Under the pieces are notes generated by a model. That model ran no database searches and was not told the origin of the DNA. It saw only the letters and a program-made list of their open reading frames with translations. From NCBI RefSeq assembly GCF_030817015.1, contig NZ_JAUSYS010000001.1, positions 4,526,001-4,590,000 of the forward strand: a stretch of DNA of 64,000 nt, read 5' to 3'. The DNA is from Arthrobacter sp. V1I7. Its GTDB lineage: Bacteria; Actinomycetota; Actinomycetes; Actinomycetales; Micrococcaceae. Below, piece after piece: positions 1 to 9,526 of this stretch. The first letter of the stretch is position 1, and each line of letters begins with the position of its first letter. The position numbers and the translations under genes are program-made.

Positions 1-513
1 TAGGAGGTGGTCTTCATGGTGCGGGGCCCGGCGATAAGGATCAGCATGTCCTCCCAGGAGGCCCACAGCGGGCGTTTCCCGGCGACGCTGCGGCCAAGCC
101 GCACACCCGGGGAGTTCTCGACCCCGAGGCGCACCGCGGTGGCGGTGGTCCCTTTGGTGCCCAGGTGATTGAGGTCTTTTCCCCGGCCCATGTGGACGGC
201 GGCCTTATCCACACGGGTGCGTTTGCTCGCGGTCCGGGAGCGGACCACCAGCACCGTCACCAGCAGTGCGATCAGGACAGCGGCCAGCACGCAGGCGACC
301 ACTGTGGATTATTCCGGCCAGGGCACCCGGCCCTTGACCAGCCCGGCCACCAGATCAATCGGATGGGCCGGGGGCGCGGCAAGACCGGCCAGCCAGGATC
401 CGAGATGGGCCGAGACCCAGCTGCCGCCCCCCAATGACGACAGCTGCGCCGATGGCCAGCCAGATCCCTAGCCCGTCGCCCATGCCCGTGCCTTTACGAT
501 TCGGAGCACTCAT
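1..513 (-). pseudogene. Conjugative coupling protein (VirD4/TraG-like), N-terminal part, broken and cut by window edge
   Basis: Reading the minus strand from an ATG at 513 gives MSAPNRKGTGMGDGLGIWLA, a hydrophobic start. The frame is lost at a run of six G (427-432 on the plus strand are C). With one base removed it continues through a second membrane-like stretch, an in-frame TAA at 309-311, a further hydrophobic segment, and then a Walker-A-like GPRTMKTTS near the window edge. That motif and the N-terminal membrane segments are typical of actinobacterial type IV coupling proteins. The gene follows the VirB4-like ATPase with a 20-base overlap. Two independent lesions in 200 bases make a non-functional remnant the best reading; the family call rests on motif likeness only. 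Confidence 0.55.
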
Positions 514-2098
514 GCCGCACCTTCTTCCCTACCGGAGCCGGCGCTTCCAGCAGGGTCTCTGCCCGGGCATGCCATTTTTTATTTGTGTCGTTCAGGGTCG
601 CTTCGATGGAGGTGAGGCCGATCTGGACGGGGATGCCGGGGCGGCCGCCGACCTTGATCAGGAATTTCCCACGTCCGGGAGGTTCGACGTCGCCGCCGCG
701 GGAATCCCAGGCGGGCGGGTCCTGCCACGAGATGAGCTTCTGCTGTTCCTGCCGCGACAGCGGGATCGCTGCGGTCAGCAGCGGCATCTCGGAGGCGGGG
801 AGGCCGCCGCAGATGACCATGCCGGAGCGGTTCGACGAAGCCGCGGGCCTTCATCCGGTCTTCTTCGGCCGGGAGCGCGAGGAGGTCGGACATGGTGTGG
901 GAGATCATGACCTGCCCGACACCGACGGAACGGTTGAGCCGGGTCAGGGCGTCCACCCGGTCCACCATGCCCTTGCCGGCGCGCAGTGCCCGCCAGAGCT
1001 CGTCGAGGACGACGAAGTAGTTCCGGCGCGGTTCCAGACCGGCGTCAGCGAGGGCGTTGGCGATGTTGACGGTGCCGAAGCCGTAGGACCAGCAGGCCAG
1101 CAGCACGGCGGCCTGAAGGTCCGTTTCGGTCTCATCGATGCTGGAGACATCGAAGACGACGGCCCGGTCGCGCCGCATCTGGTTCGTGGTGTGCCGGGAG
1201 AAGATTTCCCCGAGTTTCCCGCCGCCGGTCAGCCCGAGGAGCGTGGCTTCCAGGGCCCGGGTTTCCTGCAGGTAGACGGTCATGTCGCCGCGGTCCAGTG
1301 CGACCTGGCGCAGCTCGTCCGGCGCGGCGGTGATGACGTCGAGAAGGTCTTTCAGGACCGGAACACCGTCGAAGGATTCATCGAGGACGCGCAGGGCGCG
1401 GTCCAAAATGGTCTGTTCCTGATCGATGGGCGGGTTGTTCCGGCTGATCGTGATGAGGGAGACGACCACGTTCAGGCGCCGGCCGTGTGCGTCGGCGCCC
1501 GGACCCGGACGGCGGCGTCGTGGTGGCCGCGCTCCTCGAGGAGCTGAGCGACCTCGATGGCCTGTCCGGGGTCAAGGATGTTCCGGTAGCCACGGCCGCG
1601 GCCGAGTTCGATGACCTGCCCGCCAATGGCCTTGATGGCGTCCACGTGTTCGCCCTTCAGGTCCCCGAGTACGAGCGGGTGGACGCCCTGGCCGGAGAGG
1701 CCCAGCTTCATGCGGCGCACGGGCGTGGATTTTCCCAGGCCGGGTTTGCCGAGGATGAACGCGGAGGGGTTGGAAATCAGGTGGGCGCGCTGGAACCAGC
1801 TGATCGGGTCACAGCAGACCGTGGCCTGGGTTTCCTCGTGCCGGCCCAGCGGGACGCCGATCATGGGCGAGGACGTGCCCGAGGAAAATGGCCACAGCCC
1901 GCAGACCTGCACTGTGGTCCCACAGTATTCACGCACCGCCGGGACCAGGGCGGCAGCCCCTCCCCCGCGGCCGCCCCAGCCGCGGGACCCGGGGACACGC
2001 AACCGGGCCGGACGAACAGTGGATGCGCGGCGGTTACGGGCTTCGGTTTCCACACCGTCAAGGAGCGGATTCTTCGTCCGTCGAAAGAACTTCTGCAT
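494..2098 (-). pseudogene. VirB4-like conjugation ATPase, frameshifted
   Basis: An ATPase of about 530 residues is spread over three frames: 2098 to about 1500, about 1500 to about 830, and about 830 to 494. The first part holds a Walker A (GKPGLGKST, followed by PVRR where LVRR would be usual). The second has a Walker-B-like YFVVLDELWRALR and the ISHTMSDLLALP segment seen in conjugative VirB4/TraC-type ATPases. The join near 1500 needs one added base; the join near 829-830 needs one removed base (VERSGMVICGGLP is restored). Product would energise DNA transfer at the membrane. Its downstream neighbour is the broken coupling protein, so this is the remnant of an integrated conjugative element or plasmid. 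Confidence 0.7.
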
Positions 2099-2259
2099 TA
2101 CAGGGCCTCCCTGATTTCGGTGGGCAGCAGGATCCGGAAGCTGGAGAAAACCATCGCTTCAATCTCACACCGGCTGGAACTCGAGACCGCCCGGTCCCTG
2201 TCCAGGTCAATGCCCTTCCCGGGGTGGGACCCTTTCTTCGCCGCGTCGAGGTCGCTCAT
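2098..2259 (-). CDS. Short ORF upstream of the VirB4-like remnant
   Basis: ATG at 2259 opens a 53-codon frame ending in TAA at 2098-2100, with the A of the stop shared by the ATG of the ATPase remnant (TAATG). The product ends in FSSFRILLPTEIREAL, a hydrophobic/helical tail. The one-base overlap suggests it belonged to the same conjugation operon. An in-frame TAG lies two codons upstream of the ATG. I do not recognise the family; it could also be the tail of a larger decayed gene whose upstream part is not readable. Confidence 0.3.
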   Translation of the reverse strand: MSDLDAAKKGSHPGKGIDLDRDRAVSSSSRCEIEAMVFSSFRILLPTEIREAL

Positions 2260-2406
2260 CGACGTCTACGCCTACCCCACACTTCATTTCGATTTCCACG
2301 CCAAACAGCTGAGTCTTCGGCAACCGGGCGCGTCCTGAAGCTCAGGGCGGACCAGAAACGCCGATAACAGCGCATCTGTAGGCTCGGGTCGATGCTGCCG
2401 ACGAAT

Positions 2407-2649
2407 TCAGTCCGCGGTAGCAAATGCCGCAGCGATCCGCTCCAGCGACTCTTCCTTCGACATCCCGGCCATCTCGGCGATCATTCCTACCAGTGCCTCG
2501 CACACTCTGCCGAGTGCGGCGATGGCTTCTGAGTTTCCGCCAGGAAGATCTCTGGTAAGCAAAGTGAAGCCCTGCGGATCGTTGTGGACAAAAGTCGTGA
2601 GGATCGCCACGCCCAGATCCAACAGGTCGTCCGGCTTTTTCTCATCCAT
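2407..2649 (-). CDS. Hypothetical helical protein, 80 aa
   Basis: ATG at 2649 is preceded by AAGGAG at good spacing (AAGGAGCTTTGGCG-ATG); a TTG two codons earlier is a weaker alternative. The product MDEKKPDDLLDLGVAILTTF... is acidic and helical, ends in ...AAAFATAD, and has no signal peptide or membrane segment. Codon use is ordinary for the region. Not a family I recognise. It stands alone between the conjugation remnant and another small minus-strand gene. Confidence 0.6.
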   Translation of the reverse strand: MDEKKPDDLLDLGVAILTTFVHNDPQGFTLLTRDLPGGNSEAIAALGRVCEALVGMIAEMAGMSKEESLERIAAAFATAD

Positions 2650-2931
2650 CGCCAAAGCTCCTTGATCTGGAAGGGAGACCGGCGCTCAAATCCCGGTTGT
2701 CCAGCCGAAAATAATCCGGGGCGGTTGTGAACAGCTTGTGGAAAAGCTGTAACCGGCTGGCAACGGCAGTGGGGGTCTAACTTCCATCCCCAGCTTTGCC
2801 TCCCAGCCCGTTCGGATCCGCGCGACCATAACGCCGTTTCAGGGTCGGACGGTGATGCAGGACGGGGCGGCGTACGTCGGAAGGGAGTGTGGGCAACTGC
2901 CCCACGGATGGCAGCGCGAGCTGCCTGGGCG

Positions 2932-3244
2932 CTACCGCTCCGCCAGCGTGCGGATCGTGAGGTAACGGATCCATTGGAACGCCTTCGGCGGCTTCCAGCC
3001 TGAGGGCGCCCAGGTGTTCCGCCAGCCCAATTTCCGGTCGTCCCGGATTGGCATCCACACATTTACGTAAGTGATCCCGGGCGCGGGCCTGCTCCGGCGC
3101 AGACCCGGCAAGCACCAGGGCGATAATCTCGGCGGCCTGCCGGCGTATCCCCCAAGCCTCGTCGGACCCCGGTTCGATCGCCCAACTCTCTGCAGTCCGG
3201 TTCAGAGGCGGACCTTCGGGCAGGAACGACGGCTCCATGGACAT
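2932..3244 (-). pseudogene. Hypothetical protein, about 103 aa, with a single-base frameshift
   Basis: ATG at 3244 has a Shine-Dalgarno AAAGGAG 7-8 bases upstream. The frame codes MSMEPSFLPEGPPLNRTAES... and runs well until about 2972, where GCCGAAGGCGTTCC leaves the natural frame. Removing one G restores AFQWIRYLTIRTLAER and a TAG at 2932-2934, a far more protein-like end than the proline/glycine-rich read-through to 2777. Family unknown; the central part (PEQARARDHLRKCVDANPGR) looks helical. Either a recent mutation or a sequence error. Confidence 0.45.
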
Positions 3245-3408
3245 TGGCTGCTCCTTTCCCGGAGGACCCTTAAGGGAACTTTACAACGAGACCGACCGGT
3301 CTGTCCCCTGGTCGCATCCCGCCTACGGCGCCACTACGCCGCCTGAAGACAAAGGCCCGGGCCAGGATTGCATTGACGGCTGCCGGGTCTCCGGATGACA
3401 CTGGTCCG

Positions 3409-3627
3409 GTGAGCTACGCAGAAGGCGAATCAACCATACTCAAGGTTGTTGACCGTCTGGCCGTGAGGTTTCCTGGCGCTCCCAAGGCTCGCATCGCAGA
3501 AATCGTGCGCGAAGAATATGACTTGCTCGCTGCCGGCCGGATCCGGATCTACATCCCGACCTTGATCGAGAACGCCGCCAGGAACCGGCTCCACGGCGAA
3601 TTCGACAGCGTAGCAACCCTCGACTGA
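3409..3627 (+). CDS. Small three-helix-bundle-like protein
   Basis: A short protein (72 aa from the GTG at 3409, 84 aa if the TTG at 3373 is used) with ILKVVDRLAVRFP, RIAEIVREEYDLL and IRIYIPTLIENAARNRL. This spacing of helices resembles the three-helix bundle dimerisation domain proteins common in actinobacteria; that assignment is from memory of the pattern. No membrane segment. It is transcribed opposite to the small gene on its left and separated from it by about 130 bases. Role unknown. Confidence 0.5.
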   Translation: MSYAEGESTILKVVDRLAVRFPGAPKARIAEIVREEYDLLAAGRIRIYIPTLIENAARNRLHGEFDSVATLD

Positions 3628-3887
3628 CGGCAAGGGATCGGGGTTCCGCATCTCCCGACGCGGTTGACCGTCTCTCATTGACCGCACGGAGATAGCCGTG
3701 TGGCCGGCAGCAGCAGTAAAGCTTGAATCTGGCGATGACCAGCCGCGCCTGTTGTGTGAGTTCCGCCTTCGTCAAGATTGCCGACCGCCGCGAAAACCCG
3801 CAGGGCATCCGCCTTCCCTGCACGACGCGGATGCCGGACACTGTGTTCAGGGGGTGTCATCCAAGAACCGAGGAAGGCCTGGCCGTC
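3628..3887. other. Intergenic region before the GNAT gene
   Basis: No convincing gene. A plus-strand frame runs through it into the acetyltransferase (ATG at 3723) but its residues before 3888 (RENPQGIRLPCTTRMPDTVF) do not look like part of a GNAT fold. Confidence 0.4.
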
Positions 3888-4406
3888 ATGAACCCTTTGA
3901 TCACGCTCGCTGCACTGACCGGGCCGCACGACGGCCCCGCGACGAGCATCCCTGTCCGGACCATTGAGGCCAGGGATCTTCCTGAACTCACTCGAATGTA
4001 CCGGCATGCCTATGCCGACGGCCCCCTGCCCTCCGACGGCGGCAGCCCCGAATGGATCCGCGCCCTCTTCGACGGCGTCCACGGCCGCCTCGTCACCGAA
4101 GCGTCCCTGGTGACTACCCGCACGGATGGCAGCCTGACCGCAGCCATCATCACCACGGACTCGGCGCCGGGAAGCGAACGCGGCGGGCCGGCATTCATCG
4201 CTGAGCTCATCACACGCCCCGAGCACCGCCGCCAGGGACTGGCCGAAGAACTCCTCCGCCACTGCATGCATGCCCTGCATTCCATGGGCCGAAGCACCGT
4301 GGCCGTCAGCGTCGACAGTCGCAACGCAGCGGCGATCGCTCTCTACCTGTCCAGGGATTTCCGCCGCCTCACCGATGACAGCGACACCGACGGGGATACC
4401 GACTGA
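3888..4406 (+). CDS. GNAT family N-acetyltransferase
   Basis: 172 aa from the ATG at 3888, chosen because the fold begins there (MNPLITLAALTG). Residues FIAELITRPEHRRQGLAEELLRHC carry the acetyl-CoA binding motif A (Q/RxxGxA/G: RRQGLA), and SVDSRNAAAIALYLSRDFRR is motif B of the GNAT fold. The product should transfer an acetyl group from acetyl-CoA to a small amine or peptide; the substrate cannot be read. The gene is single and convergent with the biotin carboxylase gene. No regulator nearby. Confidence 0.75.
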   Translation: MNPLITLAALTGPHDGPATSIPVRTIEARDLPELTRMYRHAYADGPLPSDGGSPEWIRALFDGVHGRLVTEASLVTTRTDGSLTAAIITTDSAPGSERGGPAFIAELITRPEHRRQGLAEELLRHCMHALHSMGRSTVAVSVDSRNAAAIALYLSRDFRRLTDDSDTDGDTD

Positions 4407-4414
4407 ACCGCGAA

Positions 4415-4446
4415 CTGGCCCCATGGGCTCGCAACCACGGGGCCAG
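4415..4446. terminator. Hairpin between convergent genes
   Basis: Arms 4415-4426 (CTGGCCCCATGG) and 4435-4446 (CCACGGGGCCAG) pair over 12 positions with one mismatch that becomes a G-U pair on the minus strand, around an 8-base loop. It lies 8 bases after the GNAT stop and 170 bases past the biotin carboxylase stop. No clear U-tract, so termination efficiency is uncertain. Confidence 0.45.
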
Positions 4447-4614
4447 CGTTCAGGGCGCCGACATTCAGGGGGGCGAATGCCGTATGGCCCGCCCCGCGCT
4501 GGGTTGATGGGCCACGTCCTGGGGCAAAAGTAGGCGCCTGACCTCTACATTTCCTTGGCCTGCCCCGCCGGCGGGTCTGTGCGCCGGTCAAAGGTGATCG
4601 TTGCCCGTGTGGAG

Positions 4615-6366
4615 TCAGCCGATCAGTGCCAGCACCGTGCCCGCACTCACGACGCCACCGGCTTCCACCTGGACGTCCGCGACGGTGCCGCCGCGGTGGG
4701 CAGCAAGCTGGGTCTCCATCTTCATTGCCTCCAGCACGACGACGGGGTCCCCTGCGGCGACCTCGGCGCCCGGTTCGACCAGCCACTTCACCACGGTTCC
4801 GGCCATGTCCGCGCGCAGCTCGCCGGGATCAGTGGCGGCGCCGCCGTCGGACGCGGGATCCAGTGACACTCCGGCGGGGAGCGCCGCTCCGGACCGAGCC
4901 CAGCCGTCCAGCAGCTGCGCGGGCAGACCGACCGCCATCCGGCGGCCGTCCACCTCAACGGTGATGGTGCGGCGAACGCCGTCGGGCGCGGCGGTGCTGT
5001 AATCCGGGTCGGCCGGGATCCGGTCCGCGAAGCCGGTTTCGATCCAGCGGGTGTGGATGCCCAGGCCGGTTGCGGCAGTGAAGTCCGGGGATTCGAGCAC
5101 GGCCCGGTGGAACGGCAGCACCGTGGCGACGCCGGTGATGCTGGTTTCCGCGAGGGCGCGGCGGGCCCGGCGCAGCGCCTGCTGGCGGTCGGCGCCGGTG
5201 ACAATGAGCTTCGCCAGCAGCGAGTCGAACTGCGGCGGCACAAACGAGCCGGAGCGGACGCCGGTATCGAGCCGGATTCCGGGGCCTGTGGGGCCGGAGA
5301 ACTCGGTGATGGTCCCGGGCGAGGGGAGGAAGCCGCGCCCCACGTCCTCGGCGTTGAGCCGGAATTCGAAGGAGTGCCCGCGCGGGGCCGGGTCGTCGCT
5401 GATGCGCAGCGGCTCGCCCGCGGCGATCCGGAACTGTTCCTGCACGAGATCGATCCCGGTAGTCTCCTCGGTGATCGGGTGTTCCACCTGCAGGCGCGTG
5501 TTGACCTCGAGGAACGCAACCGTACCGTCGGCCGCAACCAGGAATTCGACCGTGCCGGCGCCGGAGTAGCCGGCTTCGCGGCAGACGGCCTTGGCGGCAT
5601 CGTAAATCTGCTGCGTTTGCTGCTCGGTGAGGAACGGCGCGGGGGCCTCCTCCACGAGCTTCTGGTGCCGGCGTTGGAGCGAGCAGTCGCGGGTTCCGAC
5701 GACGATCACGTTGCCGTGTGCATCGGCCAGAACCTGCGCCTCGACGTGCCGCGGCCGGTCCAGATAGCGCTCCACGAAGCATTCGCCCCGGCCGAAGGCG
5801 GCGACGGCCTCACGGACGGCGGAGTCGAAGGCCTCTTCCACCTCATCAATGGTCCGGACCACCTTCATGCCGCGGCCGCCGCCGCCGAAGGCCGCCTTGA
5901 TGGCGATCGGCAGGCCGTGCTGTTCGGCGAAGGCGCGGGCCTCGGCGGCGGAATCCACCGGCCCGTCGCTGCCGGCGACGAGCGGGGCGCCGGCGCGGAC
6001 GGCCGCCTCACGGGCGGTGATCTTATTGCCGAGCAGCCGGATGGCGTCCGGCGTCGGGCCGATCCACGTCAGGCCGGCGTCCAGGACGGCCTGGGCGAAC
6101 TCATCATTCTCGGAGAGGAAGCCGTAGCCGGGGTGCACGGCGTCGGCGCCGGATTCCGCCGCGACGGCGAGCAGCCTGGGGATGTTGAGGTAGGTGTCCG
6201 CCGGCGAGTTGCCGCCCAGGGCGTAGGCCTCATCCGCGGCGGAGACGTGCAGGGCGTCGGCGTCGATATCCGCGTAGACGGCGACGGACGCCAGCTGCGC
6301 GTCGTCGCAGGCCCGGGCGATCCGGACGGCGATTTCGCCGCGGTTGGCGATCAGGACCTTGCGCAT
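4615..6366 (-). CDS. Biotin carboxylase fused to biotin carboxyl carrier domain
   Basis: 583 aa from ATG at 6366 ([18 protein letters not shown]), which shares one base with the pxpBC stop (TGATG). Residues 1-445 form an ATP-grasp biotin carboxylase: [14 protein letters not shown] glycine loop, [17 protein letters not shown], and [13 protein letters not shown] catalytic segment. The C-terminal 70 residues are a biotinyl carrier domain with EAMKM, the lysine being biotinylated. It would carboxylate its own biotin with bicarbonate and ATP. No ordinary carboxyltransferase is nearby. The upstream pxpBC fusion is homologous to the carboxyltransferase half of urea carboxylase, so the two may form one enzyme. 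The long extension upstream of 6366 in this frame is not coding. Confidence 0.85.
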   Translation of the reverse strand: MRKVLIANRGEIAVRIARACDDAQLASVAVYADIDADALHVSAADEAYALGGNSPADTYLNIPRLLAVAAESGADAVHPGYGFLSENDEFAQAVLDAGLTWIGPTPDAIRLLGNKITAREAAVRAGAPLVAGSDGPVDSAAEARAFAEQHGLPIAIKAAFGGGGRGMKVVRTIDEVEEAFDSAVREAVAAFGRGECFVERYLDRPRHVEAQVLADAHGNVIVVGTRDCSLQRRHQKLVEEAPAPFLTEQQTQQIYDAAKAVCREAGYSGAGTVEFLVAADGTVAFLEVNTRLQVEHPITEETTGIDLVQEQFRIAAGEPLRISDDPAPRGHSFEFRLNAEDVGRGFLPSPGTITEFSGPTGPGIRLDTGVRSGSFVPPQFDSLLAKLIVTGADRQQALRRARRALAETSITGVATVLPFHRAVLESPDFTAATGLGIHTRWIETGFADRIPADPDYSTAAPDGVRRTITVEVDGRRMAVGLPAQLLDGWARSGAALPAGVSLDPASDGGAATDPGELRADMAGTVVKWLVEPGAEVAAGDPVVVLEAMKMETQLAAHRGGTVADVQVEAGGVVSAGTVLALIG

Positions 6367-8042
6367 CAGGGACTCGCTTTTCGTTCGGGACGGATGTGTT
6401 CGGGGCGGGCGGACGCCGTGGTTCCGGCAGGCGCCCAGCGGAAGCGGATCGTGCCGCCGATCGGGACCTGGGCGGCGAGATCCAGCTGGGAATCCACGAC
6501 GACGGCGATCACCGGATAGCCGCCGGTGATCGGATGGTCGGCGAGGAAGAGCACCGGCAGTCCTTCCGGTGGAACCTGGAGGGCACCGGCAACTGTGCCC
6601 TCGCTGGGCAGTTCGCCGGTGCGGCTGCGCTGCAGCGGGGTTCCGTCCAGGCGCATGCCCACCCGGTTGGACTGCGGTGTCACAACCCATGCCTGGCTGA
6701 CGAAGGAGTCCAGCGCGGCCTGGTCAAACCAGTCGGCGCGCGGGCCGGGAACGACGTCGAGGACTGTCACACCGGAACCGGGGAACTCCGGCTGCAGCTC
6801 CGGATTCCCGACGACGCCGGAGTCGGCTTCCCCGCCTGCGGCGAGGAGCTGCCCGGCGGCCAGCGGCGCGGGGCCGATCCCGGACATGGTGTCGGTGGAT
6901 CGGCTGCCGAGGACCGGTGCGGCGTCCACGCCGCCGCGCACTGCGAGGTAGCTGCGGAAGCCGGCCGCGGGCTGGCCGACGGTCAGTGTTTCGCCGTCCA
7001 GCAGGGCGAACGGGGTGGCCATCGGGACGGTGCGCTGCCAGACCTCGTCCCCGCCGACGTCGGGCGGTGACTCGATGGTCAGTTCCGACGGCGCCCCGGC
7101 GACCGCGAGCACCTGGTCGCCGACGGCCTGGACGCTGAGCCCGCCGGCGACGGTCTCGACCGCCGCGGCCGACGCCGCGTTCCCGACGAGGCGGTTGGCC
7201 CGCCGCAGCGAGGCCCGGTCCAGGGCGCCCGCGGCGGAGACTCCCAGGCCTGAGTGGCCGTACCGGCCGAGGTCCTGGATCAGGCTCTGCAGCCCCGGAG
7301 AGATGACCCGCAGCCCGCTGCTTACTTCCGCGGCAGCTGCCGAAGCGGGGGTATTCTCCGGCGCCAGGGTCACAACATCCCGGACCGCGCGGAACTTGAC
7401 CCGGTGGCCGGGGCTGGCCAGCGCGGGCTGTTCCCGGTCCAGGTCCCACATTTTGGCGCCGGTGCGGCCGATCAGCTGCCAGCCACCCGGGGAACGGCGC
7501 GGGTACACGGCCGAGTAATTGCCGGCCAGCGCCACCGAACCCGCGGGAACAGCGGTACGCGGCGAGCTGCGCCGCGGCACGTCGAGGACCTGGTTCTCGC
7601 CCACCATGTAGCCGAAGCCGGGCGCGAAGCCGGCGAAAGCCACGGTCCATACCTGGCCGGAGTGGGCGGCGATCACACCGTCCGTGCCGAGGCCGGTCAG
7701 CTCCCCCACTTCGGCGAGGTCCTCGCCGTCGTACACGGTGTCGATGACCACCAGCTCGCCGTCACGCTGCACGGGAGCGGTCAGGTCGAGCCGGGGTAGC
7801 TGCTCGGCGATCCGCCGGGCGGACACCGGCGAGTCCGCGGTGACCAGGACGGTCTCGGCGGCGGCCAGCACGTCCAGCTGCCCCGGCAGCGGGTTCTCGA
7901 GGAGCAGCGCCTGCAGCGCAAGCACGCCCTGGGTTCCGGACAGCTCGGCGAGCACCGCGCGGGTGCCCACGGGCCGCACCAAACGGACCTTGTGTACTGC
8001 CGCCTGCTGTCCTGCCAAGGTTTCCCCCGCTGTCTTAATCAT
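6366..8042 (-). CDS. pxpBC: 5-oxoprolinase subunits B and C fused (KipI-KipA / AHS1-AHS2)
   Basis: 558 aa, ATG at 8042 after GGAGG. Residues about 20-220 are the PxpB/KipI (AHS1) part, with GFAPGFGYM and [10 protein letters not shown]...SPGGWQLIG; residues about 235-540 are the PxpC/KipA (AHS2) part, with [16 protein letters not shown] and [10 protein letters not shown]. In bacteria PxpA, PxpB and PxpC together hydrolyse 5-oxoproline to glutamate with ATP; B and C are often separate genes. The AHS1-AHS2 pair is also the carboxyltransferase portion of urea carboxylase. The gene sits between an MFS transporter and a biotin carboxylase in one operon with pxpA, which suggests uptake and breakdown of a lactam or carboxylated amide. 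Cytoplasmic. Confidence 0.85.
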   Translation of the reverse strand: MIKTAGETLAGQQAAVHKVRLVRPVGTRAVLAELSGTQGVLALQALLLENPLPGQLDVLAAAETVLVTADSPVSARRIAEQLPRLDLTAPVQRDGELVVIDTVYDGEDLAEVGELTGLGTDGVIAAHSGQVWTVAFAGFAPGFGYMVGENQVLDVPRRSSPRTAVPAGSVALAGNYSAVYPRRSPGGWQLIGRTGAKMWDLDREQPALASPGHRVKFRAVRDVVTLAPENTPASAAAAEVSSGLRVISPGLQSLIQDLGRYGHSGLGVSAAGALDRASLRRANRLVGNAASAAAVETVAGGLSVQAVGDQVLAVAGAPSELTIESPPDVGGDEVWQRTVPMATPFALLDGETLTVGQPAAGFRSYLAVRGGVDAAPVLGSRSTDTMSGIGPAPLAAGQLLAAGGEADSGVVGNPELQPEFPGSGVTVLDVVPGPRADWFDQAALDSFVSQAWVVTPQSNRVGMRLDGTPLQRSRTGELPSEGTVAGALQVPPEGLPVLFLADHPITGGYPVIAVVVDSQLDLAAQVPIGGTIRFRWAPAGTTASARPEHIRPERKASP

Positions 8043-8100
8043 CAGCTGCCTCCATCATTGCCGGTGCCGGTGAAAGGGATCCGCGCCGCCGAGGAGCGCA

Positions 8101-9438
8101 CTAGGCGTGGGCATCCTGCAGGAGCCGCTCTTCCTCGTCGGTGTGCGGATTCCGGCCGAGGGCCAGACCTACGACCGTCACGATCGAGGTGACCGCCAGG
8201 TACGCCGCGATCAGGAACCAGTTGCCGGTCATAGCGTAAAGGGCGGTGAAGATCAGCGGTGCGACGGCGCCGCCGATGACGCCGGCGAGGGTGTACGCGA
8301 GCGAACTGCCGGCGTAGCGCAGCCGGGCCGGGAACTGTTCGGTGATGTAGGCGGCCTGCGGGCCGTACATAAAGGCGTGCAAGGCCAGGCCGATGACTAC
8401 GCCGACGGTGAGCATCAGGACGGACTTGCCCTCGACCATGAGGAAGAACAGCGGGATGTACGCGGCCGTGCCGACGGCGGCGATGCCGTAGACGAGGCGG
8501 CGGTTGAAGCGGTCCGTGAGGGCGCCGGCAGCGGGGATCAGAAACAGCTGGAAGGCGGAGCCGATCAGGATGGCGGAGAGCACGTTGCCGGTGGTCATGC
8601 CCAGTTCCCTGGTGGCGTAGACGGCCACGAAGACGGTGAAGAGAGCGTAGAGCACGTCGGGGCAGACGCGGGACAGGGCGGCGGCGACGAGGGCGCGGGG
8701 TTCCCTGGTGAAGACCTCCTTGATGGGGGCCTTGGGCTGCTCGCCGTGGGCCTGGATGGCCTTGAAAACAGGAGTTTCCTCGAGCTTGAGCCGGATCACC
8801 AGGCCGAAGACCACCAGGAGGGCGGAGGCGAGGAAGGCAACGCGCCAGCCCCAGGAGAGGAAGGCTTCGGTGCTGAGGGACGCGGCGAGGAGAGCCAGGA
8901 CACCGTTGGCCATCAGGTTGCCGGCCGGCGGGCCGATCTGCGCGGCCGAGGACCAGAAGCCGCGCTTGTGGGCGTCGCCGAACTCGCTGGAGAGCAGGAC
9001 GGCACCGCCCCATTCGCCGCCGACGCCAATGCCCTGGGCCAGGCGCAGCAGCACCAGGATGATGGGGGCGGCGACGCCGATGACCGAGTAATCCGGCAGC
9101 AAACCGATCAGCACGGTCGCGATGCCGATCAGCAACAGAGTGATGACGAGGACGTGCTTGCGGCCGATCTTGTCACCGAGCCGGCCGAAGACCACACCGC
9201 CGATGGGGCGGGCCAGGTAGCCCACCGCGAAGGCGGAGAAGGACAGCAGCAGGCCGACGAATTCGTCGTTGCCCGGGAAGAAGATCTTCGGGAACACCAG
9301 GGCCGAGGCCACGGAGTAGATCGCGAAGTCGTAGTACTCCAGCGAGGTGCCGGTGAGGCTGGCGACGTAGGCCTTCAGGGCTCCGGGTGGCATCTTCTTT
9401 TTGCTGGCGGCCGGGGTGGCCTGGTGCGGTGCGGTCAT
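8101..9438 (-). CDS. MFS transporter, metabolite:H+ symporter family
   Basis: 445 aa from ATG at 9438, preceded by GGAGG; the longer upstream frame is not protein-like. Hydrophobic throughout with about 12 membrane segments. The opening TGTSLEYYDFAIYSVASALVF and the loop GRLGDKIGRK after segment 2 mark the MHS family (shikimate, ketoglutarate, proline-betaine type symporters). It likely imports the organic acid or lactam used by the pxp enzymes, probably 5-oxoproline or a relative, by proton symport. Located between pxpA (88-base gap) and pxpBC (58-base gap) in the same direction. Confidence 0.85.
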   Translation of the reverse strand: MTAPHQATPAASKKKMPPGALKAYVASLTGTSLEYYDFAIYSVASALVFPKIFFPGNDEFVGLLLSFSAFAVGYLARPIGGVVFGRLGDKIGRKHVLVITLLLIGIATVLIGLLPDYSVIGVAAPIILVLLRLAQGIGVGGEWGGAVLLSSEFGDAHKRGFWSSAAQIGPPAGNLMANGVLALLAASLSTEAFLSWGWRVAFLASALLVVFGLVIRLKLEETPVFKAIQAHGEQPKAPIKEVFTREPRALVAAALSRVCPDVLYALFTVFVAVYATRELGMTTGNVLSAILIGSAFQLFLIPAAGALTDRFNRRLVYGIAAVGTAAYIPLFFLMVEGKSVLMLTVGVVIGLALHAFMYGPQAAYITEQFPARLRYAGSSLAYTLAGVIGGAVAPLIFTALYAMTGNWFLIAAYLAVTSIVTVVGLALGRNPHTDEEERLLQDAHA

Positions 9439-9526
9439 GGTTTTTCCTCCAGGTGTGCGGGGTGCTGCCTGTTGCTCGGGTGGAAGTGCGGTGACCCGGT
9501 GGAACCGGGGGTGGTGCAGGGCGTGA

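Noticed and set aside
427..432. Six-base G/C runs as phase-variation switches (also 27997-28002)
   Set aside because: Runs of six are short for known phase-variable tracts, and at 427 the gene also has an in-frame stop, so simple loss is more likely.
3675..4424. 249-codon minus-strand frame over the GNAT gene
   Set aside because: Antisense to an acetyltransferase with clear motifs; residues are low-complexity Gly/Ala/Arg.
5053..6519. A 488-codon plus-strand frame over the biotin carboxylase gene
   Set aside because: Antisense shadow of a strongly conserved enzyme; no ribosome site or family likeness.
4615..6690. Start of the biotin carboxylase at 6690
   Set aside because: The first 108 codons are Arg/Pro-rich antisense-type sequence inside pxpBC; ATG 6366 begins the conserved domain.
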